Positions 26,612-39,374 of a stretch of DNA of 64,000 nt are shown piece by piece. A program made the position numbers and the translations under genes. Where the stretch lies: the NCBI GenBank assembly GCA_019914995.1, contig CM034126.1:3477001-3541000 (forward strand). Direction: 5' to 3'. The first letter of the stretch is position 1; every line of letters begins with the position of its first letter. Under the pieces are notes generated by a model that did not search any database, was not told the origin of the DNA, and saw only the letters and a list, made by a program, of their open reading frames with translations. The DNA comes from Acanthochlamys bracteata (taxonomy: Eukaryota; Streptophyta; Magnoliopsida; Pandanales; Velloziaceae).

Positions 26612-26835
26612 CGAAGGTTTGTTTGGTTGTGCTAGTGCTATCTAAAAAAATACTTATAAATATTTAAGTTTATATTTTATTTATGTAAAAATTTAGAAAA
26701 TATAAAAATTGTTTACGATATAAAATTCTATTATAATTTATTTTTATTTTTATACTTAAATAACTAATCTTATTTTTAAAAATAAAATAAAAATATTTGT
26801 TATTTTAAAAAAGTACTAATAATCACACGCTCCTA
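26612..26835. repeat. MITE-like AT-rich inverted-repeat element
   Basis: The left end GTTTGTTTGGTTGTGCTAGT and the reverse complement of the right end, GTTTAGGAGCGTGTGATTAT, share spaced identity and run into matching T/A-rich interiors. The GTTTGGTT-type end is common among plant hAT-like MITEs. No target duplication was confirmed. Confidence 0.4.
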
Positions 26836-27319
26836 AACTGCTGTCTTTAAAATTTCCAGAAAAAGTGGACTTTTGTTTTGAATTAAACATACTTTAGTCC
26901 TCTAAATTCAGCCGCAATCATCCGACGAACGGTTGGATTACGAAGCGCACGAAAGGGAGCGTACTTGGCCGTGTTTAACTTAGATAGACTTTTTTTAAAA
27001 AAATAAAATTAAAAAAATTAATCAAAAGTAAATTTTATTTTATTTTATATTAAATACACTTTTAAAAATAAATTTTTGATATAAAAAATTATTTAAAATT
27101 ATTTATTTATTTTATATATAAAAACAAGTTTTAAAAAAAAAGAAAATTGATACACATTGTTGTTGTAGTCTTATCTAGTTTGACTAGTTTTGCATTAACA
27201 AATAATATTTGAATTTGACCTTACATTGTATATAGTAGTCAAGTATTGAGATCCTAAACTTCTAAAGTGTAATGCGTACTCTCACTAATATATTAATACT
27301 ACCATGATTATTAGACTAA

Positions 27320-27519
27320 GAGCATGTTTTAATTACCATCAAATTCTCTTTCTTCTTAAAATTTCACTTCTACATTGCATCAAAATTTTATTTCAAATTT
27401 TATTCATATATTTAAATTATTCTCGAAGTTCATTTTTTAATAAATTTCATTTTATAAATTTTAGTTCCATGAAATTTATTTTTATGCGATTGAAAAGCAA
27501 GTGAAGTTACAAAACACTC
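27320..27519. repeat. MITE-like element with GAG..TGTTTT ends
   Basis: The left end is GAGCATGTTTTAATTACC and the reverse complement of the right end is GAGTGTTTTGTAACTTC. The ends match those of the element at 50521-50779, which points to one family. The flanking triplets are TAA and TTT, so any TAA target duplication has mutated. Confidence 0.42.
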
Positions 27520-28134
27520 TTTCAACATGATGTCTAATTCTTCTTGTAAAAACGCAGCGTGTACATGAGAAGTTAAATTAACGGTTTTCTCTTACTTGTT
27601 TGAACTCTAGAAGGAAAGGAATAACAATATTTAAATTAACCGTAAGAAGAATTTACGTGAAATAAATTGATTAGTGTATAAATGGATTCATTTTTAGTTT
27701 TAAAAAGAAAAGAAAATAAATGTAAATCATGTCAATGTTAACCCTAGTTGGATGATTATTAATTTGACTCTTTTATGTTGATAATTTACTGTTTGAAAGA
27801 AAACATAAAAGTCTACCAAGCCGCAAATGGGCCCACATTCCACAGCCCAAACGACTGTGAAATTTGTTTTTAACCCAAGACAACCTACCATGCAATTGGT
27901 CCAAGTGGCCTTTCTCCGAAAACGTTGCGTCTGTATCTGGGGCCCACTTGTGTGCTCTGCTTTTCTCTGCACCATTCTTTATTTTCCTTTACTCCTCCTG
28001 AACTACTTAACCATACCCTGTTCCCATTATCACTGCAAAAAACAACAGTAAGGTACACAAATTGTATTTACATAATCAGCCCATAATTAAAATAACTATC
28101 CTGTTAAATATTTTCAGAACTACAAATGACATCT

Positions 28135-28388
28135 AGTGCCTGTTTGGTATTTTTATAAACTCTTTTTCATTTACTTTTTTAGTTCATATTTTTAATAAAA
28201 TATTTAAAATATTTCAGAAATTTTAAATTTTTGGAAGTAAAATTTTTTTTCATAACAAGATCCTTTATTATTTATTTATTATTATTTTTTAAATAAAAAT
28301 AATTTATTTTATAAAAATTTTAAAAATATTTCTTATTAAAAAAATTTTAAAAAAATACTCTCAAATATTTTCTTTTATTATTCAGAAT
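28135..28388. repeat. MITE-like AT-rich element in the LOG upstream region
   Basis: Begins GTGCCTGTTTGGTATTTTT and ends ATACTCTCAAATATTTTC. The reverse complement of the end (GAAAATATTTGAGAGTAT) matches the start loosely. It lies about 440 bases ahead of the LOG start codon, so it may sit within the promoter. Confidence 0.35.
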
Positions 28389-28823
28389 AGCTTTTGTAGG
28401 CAATATCAATGTGTTAATAGGTATGTCAAGATAAGGAATTGATATGAGGGACTTGATGTTGCGAAATAGATAAAGAAAGAAAAAGAAGGGCCTCCAAGTT
28501 TTTCGGTTCCTTGGCGCTTTTAAAAGAGGTCCCCTGGCAACTAATCCTAATCCCTTCTTTTTCTCTCTATTGCTTGCTTGCTATTGTAGTACTACTACAA
28601 CATTACTACTACTATACTACTACCACACAGCTAGCTATAGCATCTCTTCTTCTTCTTCGTTTCTTATTTCACTCCATAGATAATAAAGCAAACACCAGAA
28701 GTTCTTGCATTGGATATATGATTCGGGTTTTCTTTATTTAGAGGAAGGAGAGCGTAGGTGTAGTAGTTAGTTATTCTTGTTGGTGTCTGTGTTGTTTTCT
28801 TCTTTGAAGGGCTTGGTGAAGTA

Positions 28824-31489
28824 ATGGAAGGGCAGCAGCAGATGGGAAAGAAAGGATCTTCAAGGTTCAAGAGAATTTGTGTTTTCTGTGGAAGTAGTCC
28901 TGGCAAGAAAGCAAGTTACCAGCTTGCTGCTATCCAACTTGGGAAAGAACTCGTACGATGATTTAGAAACCTTATCTTTTATTCTTTTTGCATATGATCG
29001 TTCTTGCTTGTTTGTTTTTAAGAGTTCTAAATATGGTTGATTTGATGACTCTGTTTAGGTTGCGAGGAACATAAATTTGGTATACGGCGGTGGTAGCGTT
29101 GGACTCATGGGTCTTGTTTCTCAAGCTGTTCATGACGGTGGTCGCCATGTTCTTGGGTAACTATCATTGATTGAAACCCAAATAACAAAAGAATGAATGA
29201 ATGAAAAAGTTCTGATTTTTCCTCTTGTTTTTTTCTGCTATCGTGGTGGTGGTGGTGGTGGTAATTGGTTGCAGGGTGATTCCCAAGACGTTGATGCCAA
29301 GAGAGGTACAAATTTTTGTTACAAACACAGCTACGGACTTCCCATTCCCTCACAACAACTGGACCCAAAACATATTCCATTATTCTTTTCTTCCTCCCTT
29401 CTTCTATTATTACTTCTTCAAAATTCATTCACCAATCATTAACTACCACTGTTTCGTTTGTCCTCTGGAATATTTTTTCCTTCCTGTCTTTCTATTATAT
29501 CCATTATTGGTTCATCTTGTACTTGTTATGCTTGATTAGTTGTTCAAAGAAGTTCTGATTTTGTGTTTACTGATTTGGGTGTCTAATGATTGCAGATTAC
29601 CGGTGAGCCGGTCGGAGAAGTGAGAGCGGTTTCCGGTATGCACCAGCGGAAAGCAGAGATGTCTAGACAAGCTGATGCCTTTATTGCCCTTCCTGGTAAG
29701 TCCACTTACATTCTGTAAGTAAATCTCTTCTTTTCTTGTATTTCATGGCATTTTCAAACCATTTTCTCAAGCTCCTTGAGATGACCGAGTGCTCTGTCCA
29801 CTTTCTTTACACCACTTTGCTAACAAGCAAAAGAATTTTGCCCTAACGTGGCACTCTTTACTTGGCTCTTCCACATTGTACATTTTTTTTCTGGAGAATA
29901 AATTTCTTGTATTCAGAAGAAAATTCTTGACTTAGAGTCAAGGATTAAAAAAAAAAAAGAGATAAGAAACAAACCTTAGCACGGCATTGGAAAAACTATC
30001 ACTTGGAAAACTTGACAAAAGTTTTGTTTGAATATTTAGATCCGTGAGAGGCATGCTCTGTTATATTAATCTACATTCTTAGTGCAAATTTTTTTTTCTT
30101 TGCAAATATGTTAGGTGGATACGGAACTCTGGAAGAACTACTTGAAGTAATCACTTGGGCTCAGCTGGGTATCCATGAGAAGCCGGTAATGCAACAATCT
30201 CTTTTTGTTTGTCTACGTTTCATTTTTCTTCTTAATAGAAGTCCACCTATGTCACTAGGATTTACATAATAACAATAATACTATTGATAATGATTTGAAA
30301 GAGATACATTAGGCAAGGTTTATATTTAATTGCATATGATGTGTGCTTGTGGACAGGTGGGTTTGTTGAATGTTGATGGGTATTACAATTCCTTGTTATC
30401 GTTCATTGACAAAGCTGTCGATGAAGGGTTCATCACACCTGCTGCAAGGCATATTATCATCTCTGCAAACACTGCACATGAGCTATTAACCAAGCTTGAG
30501 GTACTACTTGTTTCGTTTTCCTCTAAATTCTGTTCTAGACATTAATGGTGACTGTGTGACTCAAAATGTGATTCCCATTAGCTTCTTATTTTAAGCTGAG
30601 ATTCAGATTCTCTGAGAGCTCAGATTCACATTTTAAAAATATAACTAAAATGGGGTACTTAGGAGTGAGGATGCAGATTTATGCCTTACAGCACCACTTG
30701 GGATAATTTTTTTAAGACTAGTTCTAGAATAATGCTCGTTATGATTGGCTTAGGTTGATGTATGGATCTCGAGCATTCATAAGAATTGTGAGATTGTTGC
30801 AGTATAACCTGCCTCTGAATGATTGGAGAGACTTCTACAGAGAAGATTCAGAATGATTCTTTATTTCAAGGATTACATGCAAATCCAAGCTATAATACCC
30901 ATCTCACCATAAGCAGCCATGTTTCACTAGACTCTAGCGTTGTCAGAAATATCCATAAGTTGCCTCTGTCTACACTCTACATTTATGTTATTTTGATTCT
31001 GTGATTTCCCTGTGGCTTCAACCATCTATAAGATTCTGCTATAGCTGCAAGGAATGATTGTCATTGATGCCTAAGAACCATTACTCCATTTTTTGAGTAT
31101 TTAATCTGGTGGTCTTATCTGAGTTGGCTGATAATACAGAAGAGCTTCCAAACATGCCATAGTCTGCAGTAGTTAATGTTGAGCTGGAAGTTGGATTATA
31201 CACCTTATGAAGCAAGAATTATTTGATGTTAACAGACCTACATTTGATCAGATAGAGCAGTAGAGGATGCATTAAGTAAATCATGTCTCTTCTAAACTAG
31301 CAATATCAATGATTACTTGGTCAACTACTTTAGCTGCTCTCGAACATCAAGATTGTTTAGAAACTAATTAAATCTTGATGGTGTCATCATAAACAGGATT
31401 ATGTGCCTTGGCACGACGGAGTAGCACCGAAGCTGAGCTGGGAGATGGAGCAACTGGTCCAATCCCCCAAGTCCGACATTGCTCGTTGA
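28824..31489 (+). CDS. LOG: Cytokinin riboside 5'-monophosphate phosphoribohydrolase (LOG family)
   Basis: Seven exons (28824-28952, 29059-29156, 29275-29305, 29596-29695, 30115-30185, 30357-30500, 31397-31489) join in frame to 221 residues, a usual LOG length. LOG enzymes cleave ribose 5-phosphate from cytokinin nucleotides such as iPRMP, releasing the active free base in the cytosol or nucleus. The diagnostic motif PGGYGTLEE is at 119-127, and the MHQRKAEM segment (101-108) carries the catalytic arginine. [12 protein letters not shown] (18-29) and [11 protein letters not shown] (51-61) form the start of the Rossmann-like nucleotide fold. The start codon is followed by a short charged leader before the first strand, as in other LOGs. 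The C-terminal tail ([20 protein letters not shown], then a Ser/Lys-rich end) varies between paralogues, and I cannot assign a number within the family. No frame break was seen. Confidence 0.96.
29243..29264 (+). repeat. GGT microsatellite in LOG intron 2
   Basis: Six to seven GGT units lie about ten bases before the exon 3 acceptor (AG at 29273-29274). The repeat interrupts what would normally be a pyrimidine-rich tract, but the acceptor itself is intact. Confidence 0.7.
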
Positions 31490-34400
31490 CTGCAACATAT
31501 TACAATATTTTGTGAATACGCGTAGTGTACATAACAAGATGTTGATGATGATAATCATAGCCCTCTGACCAAGGTGAAGAAAGATGAGAAGTAAAAACTT
31601 ATCAATGAACAAGACTTCACTTCTTTGCTCCTCATCGTGGTGTAGGTTTAATTGACTATGCCAAATTAATTTAATTTTTTGGCTGGCTGGGTAGAGTTAG
31701 GAGCTCTAGTTTCACCATCTTTGTTTTTTTGACGACTTATCGACCCTGCTAGAAACGTTTAGAGGGGGTCACACTAGATTGCATCAGAGAAGTGGAACAA
31801 CTTTATTTGTAATATTTTACTTGATAATTACATGGGAAAAAACTTTGGCTTTTCATGAATTCAAGTGCCTTTTTTTTTCTTCATTCCTGTCTAGTTTTCT
31901 GAATGCTCAAGGCTCCCTTATTTTGTTATCCATTGCGGTAAGAAGAAATAGTGGGGGAATGATTTATAATTTCATTGATTCCCATTTTAGGTTTATGTTG
32001 ATAAGTATTTAATGAGTTTCCTATATATAATCGAGAGTGCTACAAAATTAATATAGAAGTAGATTAAAAGTTTAGAGAAAACACGCAAGTGGGGGGAAAT
32101 ATTATTATTCATTAAAAACAAGGAACAACTTGAATTGATAATTTTTAAGGAAAGTTGTTTGATATTTTAGCCACCTAAACTTTTGAAAAAAAATAAACAA
32201 AAAGGAAATCCAATACAGCTAAATTATTAGAGCAAATTTAATACTTCATTATAACTTGTTCATCAGGTTAAGCCCTTTCACTAATTTAATAATTATGATC
32301 TTATAATACTGCTATTTAAAATTATATAAGCATATATTTACCATAAACTGTATAACATTGTCAAACTGAGATTAAAAAAAAACTAATCACCTAAAAAGAT
32401 TCCAAACAGCTGAAGAACATAAAACAAGACTAGAAAGAGCTTAATAATTCAATAATCTCTCATGCTAAATGCAGAACTAACAAACAAAAGAAATTTCTAA
32501 AGCTAACTTGTGGATGTAAAAAATGTAAATAAAAAAATGCAGAACAATGATTAAGGCAAATTAATTCATTGGTAGCAGAATCAGCAAGTATCTGGATAGC
32601 TTAAACAACTATTTCAACAATGTTATTGGTGACACCTGTTGCACTGTATCATTAATAATTCTATAATTGAGAGCTTTAGACATCAGAGGATTTGAATACT
32701 GAAACGTTTACTGAATCTTAGCCATAGAAAGCTGGAAATATTACTGTTTGATGAAAAACAATACAATGACGCTTTATCAAAAGATAAATCAGCAGCTCAA
32801 GAGATAATTAAGGGTTTTTTTTCTAATTTAGAAATCATCTTTTATCAAAAAAGTAGTTTTAAAATTTTTTAGAATGATTATTAATGTATTGTTTAAAAAC
32901 AATACTTTCTGGAAAAAAACACACTCTAAAAAAGGGACTTAGAAAATTTTTACGCACAATCTTTTTCAAATCTTATAAAATCAGTCCGTTAATCATTGTT
33001 AGCTTAAAAATAGCATATATACGCTCTTAAAAGTAGAAATGTTAGAAGATAAGTTCTGAAAGTGTTAAGAAAATAAATTCTGATAGATATATAAAAAAAA
33101 ACGGATACAGTGTTTACTTGTATTGCTGAAAATGAATCCAAAATCATAGTATTTTATTTTAAAAGTACGCAAAAATATATTTAAAATATATGGTACTTTG
33201 ATTAACTTTTCGTTACACAAAAGTAATTTTAACTAGAAAAATCATAAAATTATCTGTTTAATTGATTATCTTCTTATGAAATTTATTTTTGAGAACTCAT
33301 AAATAAGTTTTAGAGCATGTTACTTTAAAAAAAGTGATTTTTAAAAAATAAATTATTATAAATAGTATCGTTAAGCAAGTGAGTTAGGCTCAAGGCTAAG
33401 TTTTGCGGAATCGGTTAGGCTCAAGGCTGAAGATAATAAAATGTCAAAAGATTGAAGAAGAAATATGAAAGTGGACTCTTTCTGTTTTGTTTTGTCCGCC
33501 GTCCGTTTTTTTCACTCTCATAAACCAAAAAAAAAAAAAAAAAAAAAAAAAAAACCAGATGAACAATAGGATCCAAAATGAAGTGGGCATTTCAGACAAA
33601 AGGTTAAAAACCTACTACCTCTACAACTCTGTCTAGATATCGTGCACACACCATTTCTTTGTCTAGCTGCTGCTGCTGCTAATGCTATAGCCTTTTTGTC
33701 CATTATCAATCAATATTGGTTACTTTTATGCATTTTATGAAAAAATTCTTTTTGTAAATTTTTTTGTAAATACCTTACATACGTATAATTATTTCATAAT
33801 ATATAAATTATTTATATGTTTTAAAATTTAGAAAATTGTACATAATTTTTTAGAATTAAAAAAGAACTTTTTGAGAGTGATAATTACTCCTAAACACAGT
33901 TTTTAAAAATTTAGGACATATTTTTCTTAACAAACAATAACTTATTAAAATATGTTACTATAAAATTATCTGAAAATAATATTTGGAGCTAAAATTAACG
34001 CACCCTTAATCTCAAAACATTTCCACACATTGTTATCAATCCTTCATTACTTTTCTTTTGGAAAATTATCAAGCTTTTTCTTCACTTATACTAATATTGA
34101 ATCAGGAAACGAAACGAGGACTAACTAAGAGCAGAGAGATTTATGAACTAGTTCCTATATATGAAGCTAACTTTTATCTATTGGCATTATTCGCTCAATA
34201 GATTGGATCAATATTTGCATGAGTAGAAGACAAAAGAAATGGAGATCTCATGAGATGATTTCTTCTGCTCACTCGTGAACTCTTTCAGTAAAGAACAATC
34301 TCTTACTTATAATGCATGCAAGAAGGAAAGCCGATCATTTTGACTTACTTCTGTACGTAAAAAACACTAATTAATATGGAGGAAATAAACCTAGCAATTC

Positions 34401-37400
34401 ACATATATCAAACAAGTCACTTCCAAATAATAGTGGCTAGCTCTGCCGATGTCTCCCTTTAGAACGGGTTCACAATGATCCTTTGCCACTGGGAATGCCT
34501 CCCCTTATCTTCTAAAAACAGACAGTAACTGCTGCTTTCTTTGTCGACACTCTCTTGTTTCATTGATTGCCTCCTCCTAAGACGGCAATGCTTCTGCAAT
34601 CTCTGTATAGATGGCCCTTCACATATATTGCTACATATATGGACATTAAGATAGACCCTCTTTATGTAATGAAACTACTCGATCTACGATATATAACTGA
34701 TTGGTTAGGATTTATTTCATTCAAAAGAAATAGATGGTTGAGATTTATTTCATCAAAAAGCACCCAAAGTCTGTATAGCACTATGTCACATCAAATTCAC
34801 TTTTTTTTTTCAAATTCACTTTTAGTACAAAAAATTAAAATTTTTTCTATCAAAACTTTATTTTACAAAAATTCAATTTTAATACAAAATAAATATAAAA
34901 ATATTTTTTATTAGATATTTTTAATTTTATTTTTTAAATTTATTTTTAAAAAATGAGTTTAACTCAAGATAAAAACGCCCATAAGGTTGAAAGTGGAGAA
35001 GGATAATTTGTGTTGAAGATGCTACCTAGGTTAATGATGGCAACCGCTCTATATCATGAGCATACGCTTAAAGTGGGCAGCAGCTACTGCGTCTTGACAT
35101 GAATGTGTATACACTAATGGATAATCTATTATTGCTTTCACTATAACTTCCACATAAACATGCTCCCTTAAAGGTGTTTGTTATCCAACACCTAAATAGC
35201 AACTTCAAATGAATGACTTGCTCTAAATGGCATTCCTACTAAATACAGAACTCGATAATTGCATGCATTTCAAAAGATACTTGCCATTATGACCTATGTA
35301 ATCAAACAGAAGACAATGTGATTGCACCTATGCAACCATATTTCTCGTCCAAGACAAGAAAGATCGAAGAGTTTCGGTTACGCTGGGGTTCTAGCAAACA
35401 TGCATGATTATTATATATGCTTGTTGACTCACTACCGCTTTAGAGAGAATCAGTAAACTTTTTTAAGGGGGCAACTTTTAAAACAGTGTGGCTTTTGATA
35501 CTTGAGATAATGGACGGAGGTAACAAAACCTTATCCAAGATTGTAGTATCTCTCTTTGCTTCAAGTCGTCTTCTAAAAGCTTGGCCGCAATAACAAGAAG
35601 CCATGATTATGAAAACTGAGTGCTTCGACTTCGTTGGCCATTTCGACACATGCTCAACTTCCCGAAATGTCAAAACTCGTAATCAAAATGAATGTCACGC
35701 TTAAAGGTGCAAGCACATGTTTAAACTAGGCCAGTATACTTCCACAATGTTGTTTCGAGAACAAATATGCTGGAATTCCACTTAACATAGGCGAAAGGAT
35801 AATGTTATTCTATCACATAGATATTTGGATGGAATTTCTGACACAATTAACAAAGGCGAAAAATTGAATGTCAAAGATATATAATGTAAAGAATAATCTT
35901 TTGGATAAACTACCATATGATCCAATGTGGCCACCTGCTGAGACAGTCAAAGAAAGTGCATAATTTCATCATCAGTAGTACTGCACAGTATACACCACAA
36001 TCATATGGATATGGATAAAATGGTTCTTTTGAACCAGAAGTAAAAACTAACAAAATTTTGGAAAAAAAAAATTCCTTAAGAATGGGATACGTCAAGGCCC
36101 TCTAGTGACAATTGTAGAGAAGGCCCTGCTGTTAGATCATTTTGGGCTTCAAGGTGTTATTGGGGAGAAACAAAATAAATCCCATTGTGGGAGTTTCAAT
36201 CAAGGTGCAAGTAAAGCTAAAAGAGATAGAAACCAGACTGTATCTCAGGAAAATAAAATTACTAGATACTTTAAGATTACTTTGAAAAGAAACAATTAAA
36301 TCACAACTGAAAACCTAGCTCTGATAAAGCAGCCAGTGATTTTACCTTATATGAAGTTTGAATAAGCCTGGCTATAGCAGTATAGCATGTACTCCTTCCA
36401 CATTGCAACAATAGCAGCAAGCTCATAATGCCATTGCTGCGATTGACCAGCAATCACAAGATTTGGATAGATACAAATTGAAACTCTCTCATAAATTACC
36501 TATATGCAAACTCAATGAGTAGGAGCTCTTTCTAAGTTTGGGAATGGCAGGTGGATCAAAAAGCTATGGCTCTTTACTAAAGCACAATTTCTTCATGGAA
36601 CGGGGATGAAGGAATAGAGCTTCACAAATGGTGCTAGAACGAATTAGATTCATAACTTTATAACTAGCCCATATCATTAAGGCTGATGACTCTCACCCCG
36701 GAGAATTTCCTTCAATAACTTCAGAACAGAAAGGTATTATAAAGATTATCGAGATCAAAATTTTATTTAAAATTATTTCGTTTGCGTAGGATTGTAAAAT
36801 CAGAATTTTAAATAAAATAATAAAACTTTACTTCAATGATAATTTTTATAAAATTATTTAATATTTTTAAAATTTTGAATAATATTTATTAAAATTACTG
36901 AAAATTTAAAAAATAATTTTCTTATATTTCATCTTATTATAATAAATTAATAATATTCATATTTATAGTTCAAATAAATTATATCATTAATAATTTCTTA
37001 AATATTATTAAACTCATTATAATAACTTTTTTATAAACTGTATTATTATTTTATAAATATTCACTTATACAGTTATATCTATATCTAAAAATTTTAATTC
37101 TTTATATAATCAATCAATTTCTTATGTAATCAATCAATTAAGCGATAAACAATCATCTTTATCGTCTCAAAACAAACAAACAAAAATAATCTAAAACACC
37201 AACGCACCGAATGATTTCTTACTTTCATAACAAATTCTTCACAGAATAAATTAAATACTACCGCATCCGCTACAAATGAAAAACGGATCTTCTCTAGCTA
37301 TTCCAGTTTCGATCAAAATTTTCATAAGCTCTCCTGATCCATGAAAATTATCTTATAAACTAAACCCACAAAATCGCAAGTAAGAGCAAAATCTTAAGGA

Positions 37401-37630
37401 TCGAAAATAAGATCAAAATATTATATCAAATAAGATGGTTTTGTTGATGTAAAATCATAAAATAATAAGATTTTAAAATTTAAATAGAAATTTTAACAAC
37501 CATGGGTATTATGAGGGGAACATTATCATTCTCTGTCATAAATAAGATTATCTTCTTAATTGGAGATTCTTGACAAGAGATTCAAATGTTGCAACAACAC
37601 CCTGGATCTCATCCAGAGCTAAAGAACTCA
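31490..37630. other. Intergenic, no gene seen
   Basis: About 6 kb between LOG and the coiled-coil gene, which converge. It is AT-rich with short open frames that lack motifs. It includes a 28-base A tract, a 14-base direct repeat TTAGGCTCAAGGCT (near 33386 and 33410), and strongly AT-rich blocks at 32.8-34.0 and 36.7-37.5 kb that look like decayed short transposons. The 3' UTRs of both genes lie at its edges. Confidence 0.5.
33527..33554 (+). repeat. Poly-A tract (28 A)
   Basis: An uninterrupted run of 28 adenines between AACC and CCAG. It may be the tail of a retroposed sequence lying 5' of it or simple slippage. I see no coding relic next to it. Confidence 0.85.
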
Positions 37631-39374
37631 TCAAATGCCAAACTTATTCAATGCCATAAATTTAAATTGCTCATTCATGGCCACCAATTGTGCTTCTTTC
37701 TGATCAAGCAAAGCACTTAACCTGACATTCTCTTCCATAAGCTTTCGAACTTCTGCTTCCTTCTGCATCTTCTCATTTTCTAGGTTTGCAGTCTTAGCAA
37801 CCAGCCTGAAAATAATTCAATGATAAGCTACTGACCAACAACAATATATGAACAACCAAGTAACAGCAACCCAAAAATAAGACAAGCAACCAACCTAGAG
37901 ATAATACAGTAACCTCCAGAAAAATTGATATCTGGGTTAACTTACTAGTTCACACAAGAGATGCTTCTAGCATTACACATGTCTCCTAACTTGTAATGTA
38001 TAAAACAATTTCAGCTACCTCTATTCATTACTGCATAATAAACAAATATTTCTGCATCATAACCATAATTTTCACTTGTAATTACAAAGAGAATGATTAT
38101 TTTATAAATTTCCACATACCAAGCATTGACAAGGTTTAGTAATTGACTATCGTACTGCACACGTAGTGCCAAGGCAAAGGTATACAACTTATAGCACAAA
38201 CACTGCAAAGTAAAGATGAAAGCTAACCAACTAAGACATAGTACTCGTGCACTGAATATAAGCATACAATCCAACCTTTTTCCTATTGAGTTGTACTAAC
38301 ATCAAGGAAGTCATCTCTAGAATAAGCGCACACAAACACACGCATACTTCGGTTGGTGTGTTTGTTCAAACGTACATACACACACAGGCAAACATAAGCT
38401 ATTACAAACAAAAGTTCAAAAAAAGTAAAAGTTAAAAGTAAAATGCGATAGAGGACAGTATTTAAACTAGAGAGGAGAGGTGAACTCTATTATGACAATT
38501 AGTACAGACCATACCTTTCAAAGAGCTTCTCCATCTTCTGGAACTGCTTCTCAGATGATAACAGGGTCTCTTTAACACTGATAAGACTGCTGACATAAGA
38601 TCGAAGAGCCTCAAAATCCTGTTTCACACGAGAGAGCTCCTGCTCATTTTCTGCAGCACGTTGTCTTTGCCTAGATGTTTCTTGAACCATATCCTCCACC
38701 TTCAGCCGCATTTCATTCAGAATACCATTTGTACCTACTGCAAATCTCTCCATCTCTTCAACCTTTGCAGACATGGTTTCAACATGCAGCATGCTTTTTC
38801 TAATTTCTTCCTTTCCTAAGATAACTTTTTCCTTCTCGATAGCAGTTTCTGATTCTGCTATTATCGTCCTTTTGACAAGAGACTCCATAACATGTGATAC
38901 TATCTGCACTGACTTCAACATTTCACCAATGTATGCTCCATCATTTCCATCAATAGGTGCAATGTTGCTGCTAGTTGCTAATGGTGCTTCACTATCTGAA
39001 CTTTCAAATAAAGAAAGGTCAACATCTTTAGACCAATAAGACAAAGGTACTCCATCTCTATCAATAAACCCTACCCCCTCTTGCTGCTTAATACCACATG
39101 AAGTGAGAGCGAGCTGTGGGACTGCCATAATTCTAGCTTTTGATTTCAGATATGACAGCAAGGTTGCATTAGCTTTAACCCTTCGCCAAAGCAAAGACAG
39201 TTCCATTGCCCCATCATCAGTATATTGAATGCTAGCCGTTACCTCCTTAAGCTTTTCTTGTAATTCTTCAACCTGAGACTGATGATGCTCAAGCTCCAGT
39301 CTCCATGTAATGGTTGTTTCACATATCTTTGAATCAAGAGTTGGGGCTTCACTTTCTTCAAAGTCTTTCTCCAT
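37631..39374 (-). CDS. Conserved plant coiled-coil protein, function unknown
   Basis: Two coding exons (39374-38515 and 37805-37631) join to 344 residues. Residues 23-51 form a heptad-like coiled coil (the WRLELEHHQSQVEELQEKLK region). A conserved central block follows, with LSLLWRRVKANATLLSYLKS, MAVPQLALTSCGIKQQEGVG and DGVPLSYWSKDVDLS. A long second coiled coil runs from about 205 to 335 and ends VRLSALLDQKEAQLVAMNEQ. There is no catalytic motif, signal peptide or membrane segment. The sequence resembles an Arabidopsis family I recall as At5g16030-like, described only as uncharacterised. The start at 39374 is chosen because the more upstream in-frame ATG lies before a good acceptor (CTGTTTAG at 39401-39408), which marks a 5' UTR intron. 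The role is unknown; the structure suggests a cytoskeletal or scaffolding partner. Confidence 0.85.

Larger units (their letters stand above)
17675..28823. other. Gene-poor, AT-rich intergenic region
   Basis: About 11 kb with no convincing gene on either strand. From about 20.3 kb on it consists largely of A/T-rich DNA carrying short transposon relics, several of which are listed separately. The short open frames in this stretch are low-complexity or lack splice context. The last few hundred bases (about 28480-28823) should hold the LOG promoter and 5' UTR. They include a CT-rich leader and an imperfect ACT-trinucleotide microsatellite (about 28588-28627). Confidence 0.5.

Noticed and set aside
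29105..29558. Several overlapping open frames on both strands within the LOG gene
   Set aside because: They cover LOG exons 2-3 and introns in other frames, with low-complexity products from the GGT repeat.
34567..34914. 115-residue open frame on the plus strand
   Set aside because: Its composition reflects AT-rich DNA, and there is no domain, homologue or splice context.
35910..36095. Minus-strand frame with a YPYDCGVYC segment resembling Ulp1 protease DCGV motifs
   Set aside because: Only a few residues match, with no catalytic His or Asp context and no neighbouring transposase; chance similarity is likely.
38773..39039. Plus-strand open frame inside the coiled-coil gene
   Set aside because: Antisense shadow of the minus-strand coding exon.
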